Assembly (NCBI GenBank): GCA_025464915.1
Contig: JAODNF010000414.1
Coordinates: 1 to 18,674 of the forward strand
Reading direction: 5' to 3'
From: Frankiales bacterium
GTDB lineage: Bacteria > Actinomycetota > Actinomycetes > Mycobacteriales > SCTD01
Length of the DNA: 18,674 bases
The notes under the pieces are model-generated. The model was not told where the DNA came from and did not search any database. It worked only from the letters and a program-made list of their open reading frames with translations. Made by a program: the position numbers and the translations under genes. Below are positions 1-6,293 of this stretch, piece after piece; within the stretch, counting starts at the first letter, position 1, and every line of letters starts with the position of its first letter.

Positions 1-1284
1 GAGATCGATGCCGTCGGCCGGCACCGCGGCGCCGGCCTCGGCGGCGGTCACGACGAGCGCGAGCAGACCCTCAACCAGATGCTCGTCGAGATGGACGGCT
101 TCGACGGGAAGGGCGGCGTCATCATGATCGCCGCGACCAACCGTCCCGACATCCTCGACCCGGCCCTGCTGCGCCCGGGCCGCTTCGACCGCCAGATCGC
201 CGTCGACCGCCCGGACATGGCCGGCCGCCGTCAGATCCTCGAGGTCCACGCCAAGGGCAAGCCGATGCACCCCGACGTCGACCTGCAGGTCATCGCCCGC
301 CGCACTCCGGGCTTCACCGGCGCCGACCTCGCCAACGTCGTCAACGAGGGCGCGCTGCTCACCGCGCGCACCGGCCAGAAGCAGATCACGCTCGAGATCC
401 TCGAGGAGTCGATCGACCGCGTGATGGCCGGCCCGCAGCGCCGCACGCGTCTCATGAACGACAAGGAGAAGAAGGTCACGGCCTACCACGAGGGCGGACA
501 CGCCCTGGTCGCCCACGCCCTCCACAACACCGACCCGGTGCACAAGCTCACGATCCTGCCCCGCGGCCGGGCCCTCGGTTACACGATGATCCTCCCGGAG
601 GAGGACAAGTACTCGCAGTCGCGCGCCGAGCTCCTCGACACCCTCGCCTACGCGATGGGTGGCCGGGCTGCTGAGGAGCTGGTCTTCCACGACCCGACCA
701 CGGGGGCGTCGAACGACATCGAGAAGGCGACCGCGATCGCCCGCGCGATGGTGACGCAGTACGGCATGAGCGAGCGGCTCGGCGCCGTGAAGTTCGGCCA
801 GGAGTCCGGTGAGGTCTTCATGGGCCGGGACATGGGCCATGCCCGCGACTACTCCGAGGAGGTCGCGGCGGTCGTCGACGCCGAGGTCCGTGCACTCGTC
901 GAGGCGGCGCACCACGAGGCCTGGGAGGTCCTCGTCGAGTACCGCGACGTCCTCGACGACCTGGTCCTGAAGCTGCTCGACAAGGAGACGCTGACCCGCG
1001 ACGAGCTCACCGAGATCTTCGCCCCGGTCGTGAAGCGTCCGCAGCGGGACCACCCGACCGGCAACGGCCGCCGGCCCTTGTCGACGATCCCGCCCGTGCT
1101 CACGCCGGCAGAGCTCGCGACGCTCGGCCCGGCTGATCTCGAGGACCTCGCGCGCGGCAAGAAGGACGCCCCGCGGCGCAGCTCGCCGCGCTCCCGTGCC
1201 AGCGTCAACCGCGAGGCGCAGGAGCCCAAGCCCAGCCAGGCCCGCTCCCCGCGACGCCGGCCCGGCGCGGACCCGGCCAGCTGA
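1..1284 (+). CDS. ftsH: ATP-dependent zinc metalloprotease FtsH (5' truncated by window edge)
   Basis: This is the C-terminal 427 residues of the membrane-anchored AAA+ protease that degrades misfolded membrane proteins and some regulators. The reading frame is open from base 1, entering at the Walker B acidic pair (EIDAVG). The second region of homology follows (AATNRPDILDPALLRPGRFD, fragment residues about 44-63), then the AAA lid, then the M41 peptidase domain. The zinc motif HEGGH is at fragment residues 163-167, and the likely third ligand is D239 in SNDIEKA. The last 60 or so residues are a basic, Arg/Ser/Pro-rich, low-complexity tail typical of actinobacterial FtsH. The N-terminal membrane segments and Walker A lie outside the window. 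The stop at 1282-1284 lies directly against folP; in M. tuberculosis folE sits between the two genes. Confidence 0.98.
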   Translation, partial: EIDAVGRHRGAGLGGGHDEREQTLNQMLVEMDGFDGKGGVIMIAATNRPDILDPALLRPGRFDRQIAVDRPDMAGRRQILEVHAKGKPMHPDVDLQVIARRTPGFTGADLANVVNEGALLTARTGQKQITLEILEESIDRVMAGPQRRTRLMNDKEKKVTAYHEGGHALVAHALHNTDPVHKLTILPRGRALGYTMILPEEDKYSQSRAELLDTLAYAMGGRAAEELVFHDPTTGASNDIEKATAIARAMVTQYGMSERLGAVKFGQESGEVFMGRDMGHARDYSEEVAAVVDAEVRALVEAAHHEAWEVLVEYRDVLDDLVLKLLDKETLTRDELTEIFAPVVKRPQRDHPTGNGRRPLSTIPPVLTPAELATLGPADLEDLARGKKDAPRRSSPRSRASVNREAQEPKPSQARSPRRRPGADPAS

Positions 1285-1292
1285 CGCTGGTC

Positions 1293-2084
1293 ATGGGGGT
1301 CCTCAACGTGACCCCCGACAGCTTCAGCGACGGCGGCCGGCACGACACGGTCGACACGGCGGTGGCGTTCGGGCTGCAGCTGCGGGCCGACGGCGCCGAC
1401 CTGGTCGACGTCGGCGGCGAGTCGACGCGCCCAGGGGCTGCCCGCGTCTCCGCCGACGAGGAGTGCGCGCGGGTCGTGCCCGTCGTCGCTGCCCTGGTGC
1501 GGGAGGGCGTCCGCTGCTCCGTCGACACGATGCGTGCCTCGGTCGCGTCGGCGGCCGTGTCCGCGGGGGCGACGCTCGTGAACGACGTGAGCGGCGGCCT
1601 CGCCGACCGCTCGATGCTGCCGGCGGTCGCGTCGCTCGGGGTGCCCTACGTCGCCATGCACTGGCGCGGGCACTCTGCCGACATGCAGACCAGAGCCGTG
1701 TACGACGACGTGGTGACCGAGGTCGTGTCCGAGCTGTCCGCGAGGCTGGACGCCTGCGCCGCGGCGGGGATCTCGTCGGTCGTCGTGGACCCGGGCATCG
1801 GCTTCGCCAAGACCGCGGAGCACAACTGGGCGCTTCTGCGGAACGTGGCCCGTCTCCAGGCGCTGGGGCCGGTGCTGCTGGGCTCGTCGCGCAAGGCGTT
1901 CCTCGGCGCGCTGCTCGATGACCGGCCGCCGGTCGGCCGGGACGCGGCCACGACGGCCCTGACGGTGGTCGCGGCGCAGGCCGGTTGCTGGGGGGTCCGG
2001 GTGCACGACGTCCGGGGCTCCGCCGACGCGGTTCGGGTCGTGGAGCGACTGCGGCAGCCCGGTGGGGAGCGCCTCGGTGCGTGA
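1293..2084 (+). CDS. folP: Dihydropteroate synthase
   Basis: Joins 6-hydroxymethyl-dihydropterin pyrophosphate and p-aminobenzoate to give dihydropteroate; it is the sulfonamide target. All signature segments are present in 263 residues: NVTPDSFSDGG (5-15), GGESTRPGA (41-49), VNDVSGG (96-102), MHWRG (122-126), DPGIGFAKT (166-174), SSRK (198-201) and RVHD (236-239). The ATG at 1293 begins within the first core strand, so the protein looks a few residues short at the N terminus. In-frame upstream codons add Leu-Thr-Leu-Val, starting with a CTG at 1281-1283 that overlaps the ftsH stop as CTGA. A CTG start is therefore possible. No clear Shine-Dalgarno precedes either candidate, so translational coupling to ftsH is likely. 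The 3' end overlaps the next gene by 8 nt. Confidence 0.96.
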   Translation: MGVLNVTPDSFSDGGRHDTVDTAVAFGLQLRADGADLVDVGGESTRPGAARVSADEECARVVPVVAALVREGVRCSVDTMRASVASAAVSAGATLVNDVSGGLADRSMLPAVASLGVPYVAMHWRGHSADMQTRAVYDDVVTEVVSELSARLDACAAAGISSVVVDPGIGFAKTAEHNWALLRNVARLQALGPVLLGSSRKAFLGALLDDRPPVGRDAATTALTVVAAQAGCWGVRVHDVRGSADAVRVVERLRQPGGERLGA

Positions 2085-2475
2085 CGTCGAGGCCGCCAAC
2101 GCGGCGCTCTACACCGCGTTCGAGTCCGGCGACGTCGACCTGATGGAGGCGGTCTGGGACGTCGAGGAGCCGGAAGCCCTCGTCTGCGTCCACCCCGGCT
2201 GGCCCATGCTGCGAGGTCGTACGTCCGTGATGCGGTCCTGGTCCGCCGTGATGGCCAACACCGACTACATCCAGTTCGTCCTGACCGACGTGCAGATCTC
2301 GGTGGCGGGGGACGCGGCCGTCGTCACCTGCACCGAGAACGTGCTGACGTCCGCAGACATCGGCGAGGGCGCGCACGCCGTCGCGACGAACGTCTTCGTG
2401 CGCCGCCGCGACGGCTGGCGGCTCGTCGTCCACCACGGGTCACCGGTGCTGGGGAGGCTCGAGCACGATGGATGA
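2077..2475 (+). CDS. NTF2-like / SnoaL-like protein embedded in the folate operon
   Basis: A 132-residue cone-fold protein of the NTF2/SnoaL superfamily. The pattern is an N-terminal helix (ANAALYTAFESGDVDLMEAVW), a VHPGWPMLRGR loop, a central helix and alternating strands ending FVRRRDGWRLVVHHGS. Such proteins are either small enzymes or ligand-binding dimers, and no catalytic residue can be assigned with confidence. I chose the GTG at 2077 because a GGGAG lies at 2065-2069 with 7-nt spacing; a GTG at 2062 is in frame but poorly placed. It overlaps folP by 8 nt and folB by 8 nt, so it is co-translated with pterin-pathway enzymes. A role in handling a folate intermediate is only an inference from position. 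Confidence 0.88.
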   Translation: MRDVEAANAALYTAFESGDVDLMEAVWDVEEPEALVCVHPGWPMLRGRTSVMRSWSAVMANTDYIQFVLTDVQISVAGDAAVVTCTENVLTSADIGEGAHAVATNVFVRRRDGWRLVVHHGSPVLGRLEHDG

Positions 2476-2821
2476 GATCGCGCTGACCGGCCTGCGGGTC
2501 CGGGGCTTCCACGGCGTGCTGCCCTCGGAGCGCGCGGAGGGCCAGGACTTCGTCGTCGACGCCGTGCTGTCCGTCGACACCCGTGAGGCCGCGGCGTCCG
2601 ACGCGTTGGACGACACCGTCGACTACGGCGCGCTGGCCGCGCGGCTGGCAGCGGTGGTGGCGGGCGAGCCGGTGGACCTCATCGAGACCCTCGCGGCGCG
2701 CCTCGCCGACGAGTGCCTCTCGGACTCCCGCGTGATCTCCGTGCGCCTGACCGTGCACAAGCCGTCGGCGCCGGTCGGGCTGCCCTTCACCGACGTCTCC
2801 GTCACGGTCGAGCGACCATGA
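2468..2821 (+). CDS. folB: Dihydroneopterin aldolase
   Basis: Converts 7,8-dihydroneopterin to 6-hydroxymethyl-7,8-dihydropterin and glycolaldehyde, two steps before FolP. The 117 residues match the usual family length. Visible signatures are RGFHGVLPSERAEGQDFVVD (residues 12-31) with the conserved Glu21, VDYG (51-54) with the active-site Tyr53, LIETLA (71-76) with the pterin-anchoring Glu73, and VHKPSAP (96-102) with the catalytic Lys98. A GGGAGG Shine-Dalgarno lies at 2452-2457 before the ATG at 2468. It overlaps the preceding NTF2-like gene by 8 nt and folK by an ATGA junction. Confidence 0.97.
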   Translation: MDEIALTGLRVRGFHGVLPSERAEGQDFVVDAVLSVDTREAAASDALDDTVDYGALAARLAAVVAGEPVDLIETLAARLADECLSDSRVISVRLTVHKPSAPVGLPFTDVSVTVERP

Positions 2822-3267
2822 CCGCGGTGATGTCGCTCGGCTCGAACAAGGGTGACCGGCTCGGCTTCCTTCGGCTCGGCCTGTCGGTCCTCGAGCCGGT
2901 CGCGGTCTCGCGGGTCTGGGAGACGGCGCCCTGGGGCGGGGTCGAGCAGGAGGACTTCCTGAACGTGATCGCCCTCTGTCCCTGGGACGCCGGTGAGGCG
3001 TGGCGTCGCGCCGTTCTCGCCGAGAAGCAGGCAGGCCGCACCCGCGAGGTGCACTGGGGCCCGCGCACGCTCGACGTCGACGTGGTCTGGGCCGACGGGA
3101 GCGATGAGGCGCTGGAGCTGCCGCACCCGCGTGCGCACGAGCGCGCCTTCGTCCTCGTCCCGTGGCTCGACGTCGACTCGTCTGCGGTGCTTCCCGGCCA
3201 CGGACCGGTGGCTTCCATGGAGGTGGACCGCTCGTCGGTCTGGCTGGCCGCGGAGCAGCTCGCATGA
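2818..3267 (+). CDS. folK: 6-hydroxymethyl-7,8-dihydropterin pyrophosphokinase (HPPK)
   Basis: Transfers pyrophosphate from ATP to hydroxymethyl-dihydropterin, making the FolP substrate. The 149 residues begin MTAVMSLGSNKGDR. They show VSRVWETAPWGG with the following DFLN, then the HPPK signature HWGPRTLDVDVVW, in which the two Asp residues bind magnesium, and finally LPHPRAHERAFVLVPW. The ATG at 2818 overlaps the folB stop as ATGA. An in-frame upstream start would lie inside folB and is not supported. The stop overlaps the next gene, again as ATGA, so the unit is tightly coupled. With folP and folB it supplies consecutive steps of dihydropteroate synthesis. Confidence 0.97.
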   Translation: MTAVMSLGSNKGDRLGFLRLGLSVLEPVAVSRVWETAPWGGVEQEDFLNVIALCPWDAGEAWRRAVLAEKQAGRTREVHWGPRTLDVDVVWADGSDEALELPHPRAHERAFVLVPWLDVDSSAVLPGHGPVASMEVDRSSVWLAAEQLA

Positions 3268-3710
3268 GGCCGACGTCGTGGAAGGTCGTCGCCGCCTGCG
3301 TCCTCGGCGCCGGTGTCCTCGGCTGGCTGATCCTCGCGGCGGTCTACGCCGACCTGGTGAAGCTGCCGACCTACGCCGCGGTCACCGCCGGCCTGATGGC
3401 GGTGTTCGAGCTGGTGCTGGCGCGGGTCGTCTTCCAGAAGGTGCAGGGCGGCTCGCGAGGCAAGCCGATGCACCCGCTGCAGGTCGCCCGCGCGGCAGCC
3501 CTTGCGAAGGCCTCCACGGCAGCAGGTGCCCTGCTGCTCGGGCTCTACGGCGGGTTCGCGGTGTGGCTGCTGCCCAAGAGGTCCTCGCTCGCGGCAGCGC
3601 AGGACGACGTCGTCGTCGCCGGCCTGTGCGCAGGGGCATGCCTCGTACTGCTGGTCGCGGCCCTGCTCCTCGAGCGGGCCTGCCGCACGCCACCGGGCAC
3701 GGACGACTAG
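3264..3710 (+). CDS. DUF3180 family membrane protein
   Basis: A 148-residue integral membrane protein with about four hydrophobic segments: VVAACVLGAGVLGWLILAAV (residues about 8-27), YAAVTAGLMAVFELVLARVV (37-56), a segment around GALLLGLYGGFAVWLL (87-102), and VVVAGLCAGACLVLLVAALLL (115-135). A conserved-looking hydrophilic loop with RGKPMHPLQVARAAALAKAS separates helices 2 and 3. Proteins of this family lie directly after folK across actinobacteria (Rv3605c in M. tuberculosis), and their function is unknown. The start overlaps the folK stop as ATGA. Position suggests co-expression with the folate genes; a transport role is only a guess. Confidence 0.93.
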   Translation: MRPTSWKVVAACVLGAGVLGWLILAAVYADLVKLPTYAAVTAGLMAVFELVLARVVFQKVQGGSRGKPMHPLQVARAAALAKASTAAGALLLGLYGGFAVWLLPKRSSLAAAQDDVVVAGLCAGACLVLLVAALLLERACRTPPGTDD

Positions 3711-3719
3711 GTTCCGGGC

Positions 3720-3974
3720 ATGGACTTCGAGGAGCTCCGCCGCGCCGCGTTCGACAAGGCCCGTGACGAGCACGACGTCGGCTTCTTCTGGGACCTCGTG
3801 AAGCACCTGCGCGCGTCCGCCTCCTTCGCTGCGGAGGATGGCTCGATGGGCGGCATCGGCGGCTCCATCACCGATGCGATCGAGATCGTCCGCGAGCTGA
3901 TGGGCAAGGACCTCGGCGACGACGAGAAGGCCCTCCTCCAGGCCAAGTTCGAGGACTACCTCGCCAAGCCCTAG
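3720..3974 (+). CDS. Small conserved-type acidic protein, function unknown
   Basis: An 84-residue soluble protein starting MDFEELRRAAFDKARDEHD. It has a helical N-terminal half, a central Gly/Ser stretch (GSMGGIGGS, residues about 41-49) and a C-terminal helix ending FEDYLAKP. No signal peptide, membrane segment or metal motif is visible. Codon use matches its neighbours (strong third-position G/C), which supports a real gene. It starts 9 nt after the DUF3180 stop, with only a weak Shine-Dalgarno, so it probably closes the folate operon. It ends 14 nt before the first palindromic repeat. I do not recognise a named family. Confidence 0.8.
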   Translation: MDFEELRRAAFDKARDEHDVGFFWDLVKHLRASASFAAEDGSMGGIGGSITDAIEIVRELMGKDLGDDEKALLQAKFEDYLAKP

Positions 3975-3988
3975 CGCCGGCCTCTCGC

Positions 3989-4041
3989 GGAACTTTGCGG
4001 GTGCTGGCGACAGCCCGAGCGCGAACCGCCCACAGAGTCCG
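3989..4041 (+). repeat. Palindromic repeat, copy A
   Basis: This is a 53-bp unit with left arm AACTTTGCGGGT (3991-4002) and right arm GCCCACAGAGTC (4028-4039), which pair imperfectly. It aligns without gaps to copy B at 38 of 53 positions by eye. It lies in the same orientation as B and begins 15 nt after the stop of the 84-residue gene. It could also act as a transcription terminator for the folate operon. Confidence 0.75.
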
Positions 4042-4064
4042 ACGCGGCGTCGCTGAGCGCGCAG

Positions 4065-4117
4065 GCAGCTTTGTGGGTGCCGACGACAGCCTGAGCGTCG
4101 GCCACCCGCAAAGATCG
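4065..4117 (+). repeat. Palindromic repeat, copy B (best hairpin)
   Basis: This is a 53-bp unit. The arm 4069-4085 (CTTTGTGGGTGCCGACG) pairs with 4096-4113 over about 17 bp, with one bulge and one G-U-type mismatch, around a 10-nt loop (4086-4095). Its core, GTGGGTGCCGACGACAGCC, recurs almost unchanged in the reverse complement of copy D. It is a direct repeat of copy A, with 23 nt between them. Confidence 0.8.
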
Positions 4118-4198
4118 CGGCCGTCAACAGGCCCGCTCGGCATCCACAGACGTCGCAACCAGCCCGGCTCCCACCGGGGGCGGCTGCACCCTCGCTGG

Positions 4199-5077
4199 AT
4201 GGATCACAACGCGATCGAGCAGGCTCGCGAACGGCAGGGCGTCGTCCTGCCGAGCGACCTCAACGGACAGGCAGCGCGCGACGCAACAGGCAAGGGACTG
4301 CGTCGCGTCCAGCTGCGGGCCTACCTGGCCGAGACCCAGCCCTACGACGTCGAGGCCCAGCTCGAGTCGCTCAAGGCCACCCACGAGAGCGGCTGGTGGC
4401 TCAGGGCGGGGTCGGCCTTGTGGCGGTACGGCGTCGCGGACGCACCTGAGCAGCTCGAGGTCGCGATCGGCCTGACCAGCGAGCTGGTCGTCCTGGAGCC
4501 CATCAAGGCTCGTCGGCTGTCACCGAGCGTCCTGGCGGGCCCGCGGACGCTCGACGGCTGTCCGGTCGTGGCGTTGGAGGTCGCGGCGATCCAGTGGTCG
4601 CACCGGCGGCCGCGGCTCGAGGTCATGCGCATGATGGAGAAGCTGCTCCGAGAGAGGCGGTCGACGCTTCCGCGACTGCGGGCCCGTCTCGGCCGCGGCA
4701 TCGCTGGCTCTGCCGTGGTGCGGGAGTCGCTGGACGAGCTGCTCGGCGGCTCGCTCGAGCGCGACGTCAGGAGCCTCAAGGCGGCACTCGAGGCGCTCGG
4801 TGTGACGGGACTGGAGTGCGAGGTGCGGTTCGTCAGTGCCGACGGGGCGAGTGCCTACGCCGACCTGCTCCACCGCCCGACGATGACCGTCATCGAGGTG
4901 GACGGCTCGCTCGACCACGGTGAGCGGGACCGGTTCCTCGCCGATCGTCGTCGAGATCGCTGGATGCTGCGCGATCACGAGGCCCGCACCCTGCGGGTAG
5001 ACGTGCGTGAGGTCCGACGCGATCTCGAAGGGCTGGCTCAGGAGATCGCGGGCTTCCTGCTGCCCAAGGCCGCCTGA
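4199..5077 (+). CDS. DUF559 / Vsr-like endonuclease-domain protein
   Basis: This 292-residue protein has a C-terminal DUF559-type fold of the PD-(D/E)XK (Vsr-related) class. YADL (D222) is followed 11 residues later by VIEVDGSLDH, with E233, D235 and H240; then come RFLADRRRDRWML and a final helix. The middle (VALEVAAIQWSHRRPRLEVMRMMEKLL, then an R-rich linker and SLDELLGGSLERDVRSLKAALEALG) resembles the linker of actinobacterial proteins that join an AbiEi-like N-terminal region to DUF559. Here the N terminus only loosely fits an AbiEi winged helix. The ATG at 4199 was chosen because longer in-frame starts fall within the repeats. No strong Shine-Dalgarno is seen. The flanking inverted palindromes suggest gene and repeats travel together. 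The DNA target and the nuclease activity itself are unproven. Confidence 0.85.
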   Translation: MDHNAIEQARERQGVVLPSDLNGQAARDATGKGLRRVQLRAYLAETQPYDVEAQLESLKATHESGWWLRAGSALWRYGVADAPEQLEVAIGLTSELVVLEPIKARRLSPSVLAGPRTLDGCPVVALEVAAIQWSHRRPRLEVMRMMEKLLRERRSTLPRLRARLGRGIAGSAVVRESLDELLGGSLERDVRSLKAALEALGVTGLECEVRFVSADGASAYADLLHRPTMTVIEVDGSLDHGERDRFLADRRRDRWMLRDHEARTLRVDVREVRRDLEGLAQEIAGFLLPKAA

Positions 5078-5084
5078 GACGCTG

Positions 5085-5135
5085 GCAGCTCTGTGGGTCG
5101 TCCAGGCTCGTGCTCGCCGGCACCCACAGAGTTCG
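5085..5135 (-). repeat. Palindromic repeat, copy C (inverted relative to A/B)
   Basis: This is a 51-bp unit beginning 7 nt after the nuclease stop. The arms AGCTCTGTGGGT (5088-5099) and ACCCACAGAGTT (5122-5133) pair with one mismatch. Its reverse complement reads CGAACTCTGTGGGTGCCGG at the start and aligns with copy A with a 2-nt gap, so its orientation is opposite to A and B. Confidence 0.75.
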
Positions 5136-5159
5136 GATCGGGCCCGAGCGGTCGGGCCG

Positions 5160-5212
5160 CTACTCCGCGGGTCATCCACGCTCGGGCCGTCGTCGGGACC
5201 CACAGAGTTCGG
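5160..5212 (-). repeat. Palindromic repeat, copy D (inverted relative to A/B)
   Basis: This is a 53-bp unit whose reverse complement contains GTGGGTCCCGACGACGGCC, a close match to the core of copy B, followed by the same GAGCGT. The outer arms are CTACTCCGCGGGT (5160-5172) and GACCCACAGAGTTCGG (5197-5212). It ends 13 nt before the end of the NuoD-like gene on the opposite strand and could serve as a terminator for either side. Confidence 0.75.
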
Positions 5213-5225
5213 AGACGGGGCGGGG

Positions 5226-6293
5226 CTACTTGTCGATGTCGCCGACGACGAAGAAGAAGGACGCCAGGATGGCGGGCAGGTCGGCGACCCGGTTGCCCGG
5301 CAGCACGGCGGGCAGGGCAGACACGTTGTTGAACGACGGGGTGCGCAGCGCGAGCCGCCAGGGCGTCACCGCACCGCGGGACACCAGGTAGCAGCCGGCG
5401 ATGCCGGACGGGTTCTCGGTCCACGTGTAGGTCGCGCCTTCGGGCGCCCGCAGGTTCTTGGGCAGCTTGACGTCGACCGGGCCCTCGGGCAGCCGGTCGC
5501 AGCACTGGCGGACCAGGTCGAGCGAGACCCGCACCTGCTCGAGAAGGCAGGCGAAGCGGTCGGCGGCATCGCCCGCGCGCCGGGACACCAGAGGGACGTC
5601 GAGCAGGTCATAGGCGAGGTACGAGGTGTCGCGCCGAAGATCGATCGACAGGCCGCTCGCGCGGGCGACGGGTCCGCTCACGCCGAACGCCAGGGCATCG
5701 GAGCCCGACAGCACCCCGAGCCCGACGAGCGGGGACAGGTCGGGCGAAGGCAGCCGGGACGCGACGGCGTCGAGGGACTCCAGGACGCGTCCGGTCCAGC
5801 CGGCCGGCACGTCCTGGTACAGCCCGCCGATGCGGGTGGCCACGAAGTGGATGCGGCCGCCGGTGGCCTCCTCCATCACGGCCTGCAGCGGCTCGCGCAG
5901 GCGCAGGAAGACCGGGTCGAGCCAGCCCAGGAACATCAGGTGCGACAGCACGCGGTTCAGCTCGCACATCAGGGTCCGCAGCCACACGGCACGCGGCGGC
6001 GCCTCCATGCCGAGCATCCGCTCGACGGCGAGGGCGATGACGACCTCGTTGTTGAACGCCGACAGCCAGTCGTGCCGGTTGGCCAGCATCAGGACCTGGC
6101 GGTAGTCACGGACCTCGAACAGCTTCTCGGCGCCGCGGTGCAGGGCGCCGACCATCGGCTCGGCCGCCACGACGACGTCGCCGTCTAGCTGCAGCCGGAG
6201 CCGCAGCGAGCCGTGCGTCGAGGGGTGGTGCGGGCCGAGCTCCAGGGTGATGTCCGTCGGCCCGGCCGCCGCACCGATCCCTGCAACTGTCAC
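5226..6293 (-). CDS. nuoD: Orphan NuoD-like (complex I 49-kDa subunit-like) protein
   Basis: This 355-residue homologue of the quinone-site subunit of NADH:quinone oxidoreductase is encoded away from any other nuo gene. Conserved blocks are LGPHHPSTHG (19-28), LHRGAEKL (51-58), ELNRVLSHLMFLG (111-123), GPVARASGLSIDLRRD (207-222), TPSFNNVSALP (318-328) and the C-terminal VVGDIDK. It departs from respiratory NuoD in several ways. The quinone-site Tyr of the RxDY motif (Tyr87 in Thermus Nqo4) is Trp76. The loop after FLG is shortened. The segment equivalent to the MEAxIHHFK region is missing before LRAPEGATYT. The usual C-terminal Arg is Lys. The counterpart of the second His of the family GPQHPSTHG motif is kept (H27). 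The GTG start at 6293 overlaps the upstream methyltransferase stop as GTGA. Orphan nuoD2 genes are known in Streptomyces, and this may be the same type. Confidence 0.9.
   Translation of the reverse strand: MTVAGIGAAAGPTDITLELGPHHPSTHGSLRLRLQLDGDVVVAAEPMVGALHRGAEKLFEVRDYRQVLMLANRHDWLSAFNNEVVIALAVERMLGMEAPPRAVWLRTLMCELNRVLSHLMFLGWLDPVFLRLREPLQAVMEEATGGRIHFVATRIGGLYQDVPAGWTGRVLESLDAVASRLPSPDLSPLVGLGVLSGSDALAFGVSGPVARASGLSIDLRRDTSYLAYDLLDVPLVSRRAGDAADRFACLLEQVRVSLDLVRQCCDRLPEGPVDVKLPKNLRAPEGATYTWTENPSGIAGCYLVSRGAVTPWRLALRTPSFNNVSALPAVLPGNRVADLPAILASFFFVVGDIDK

Larger units (their letters stand above)
3989..5212. other. Candidate mobile module: DUF559 nuclease gene bracketed by inverted pairs of palindromic repeats
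   Basis: The module is about 1.2 kb. Two palindromic units lie in the + orientation (3989-4041 and 4065-4117), followed by a nuclease gene (4199-5077) and two units in the - orientation (5085-5135 and 5160-5212). The gap inside each pair is 23 and 24 nt. Its edges lie 14 and 13 nt from the stops of convergent genes, so no gene is interrupted. No flanking target duplication was recognised. Calling it mobile is an inference from the symmetry. Confidence 0.45.

Noticed and set aside
1196..1921. Alternative + strand frame overlapping the ftsH end and folP
   Set aside because: It is Arg/Ala/Gly-rich with no domain, and the folP frame carries every dihydropteroate synthase motif.
4199..5077. Interpretation of the nuclease-like gene as half of an AbiE-type toxin-antitoxin system
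   Set aside because: No adjacent AbiEii-like nucleotidyltransferase gene exists, and the N-terminal region is not a convincing AbiEi winged helix.
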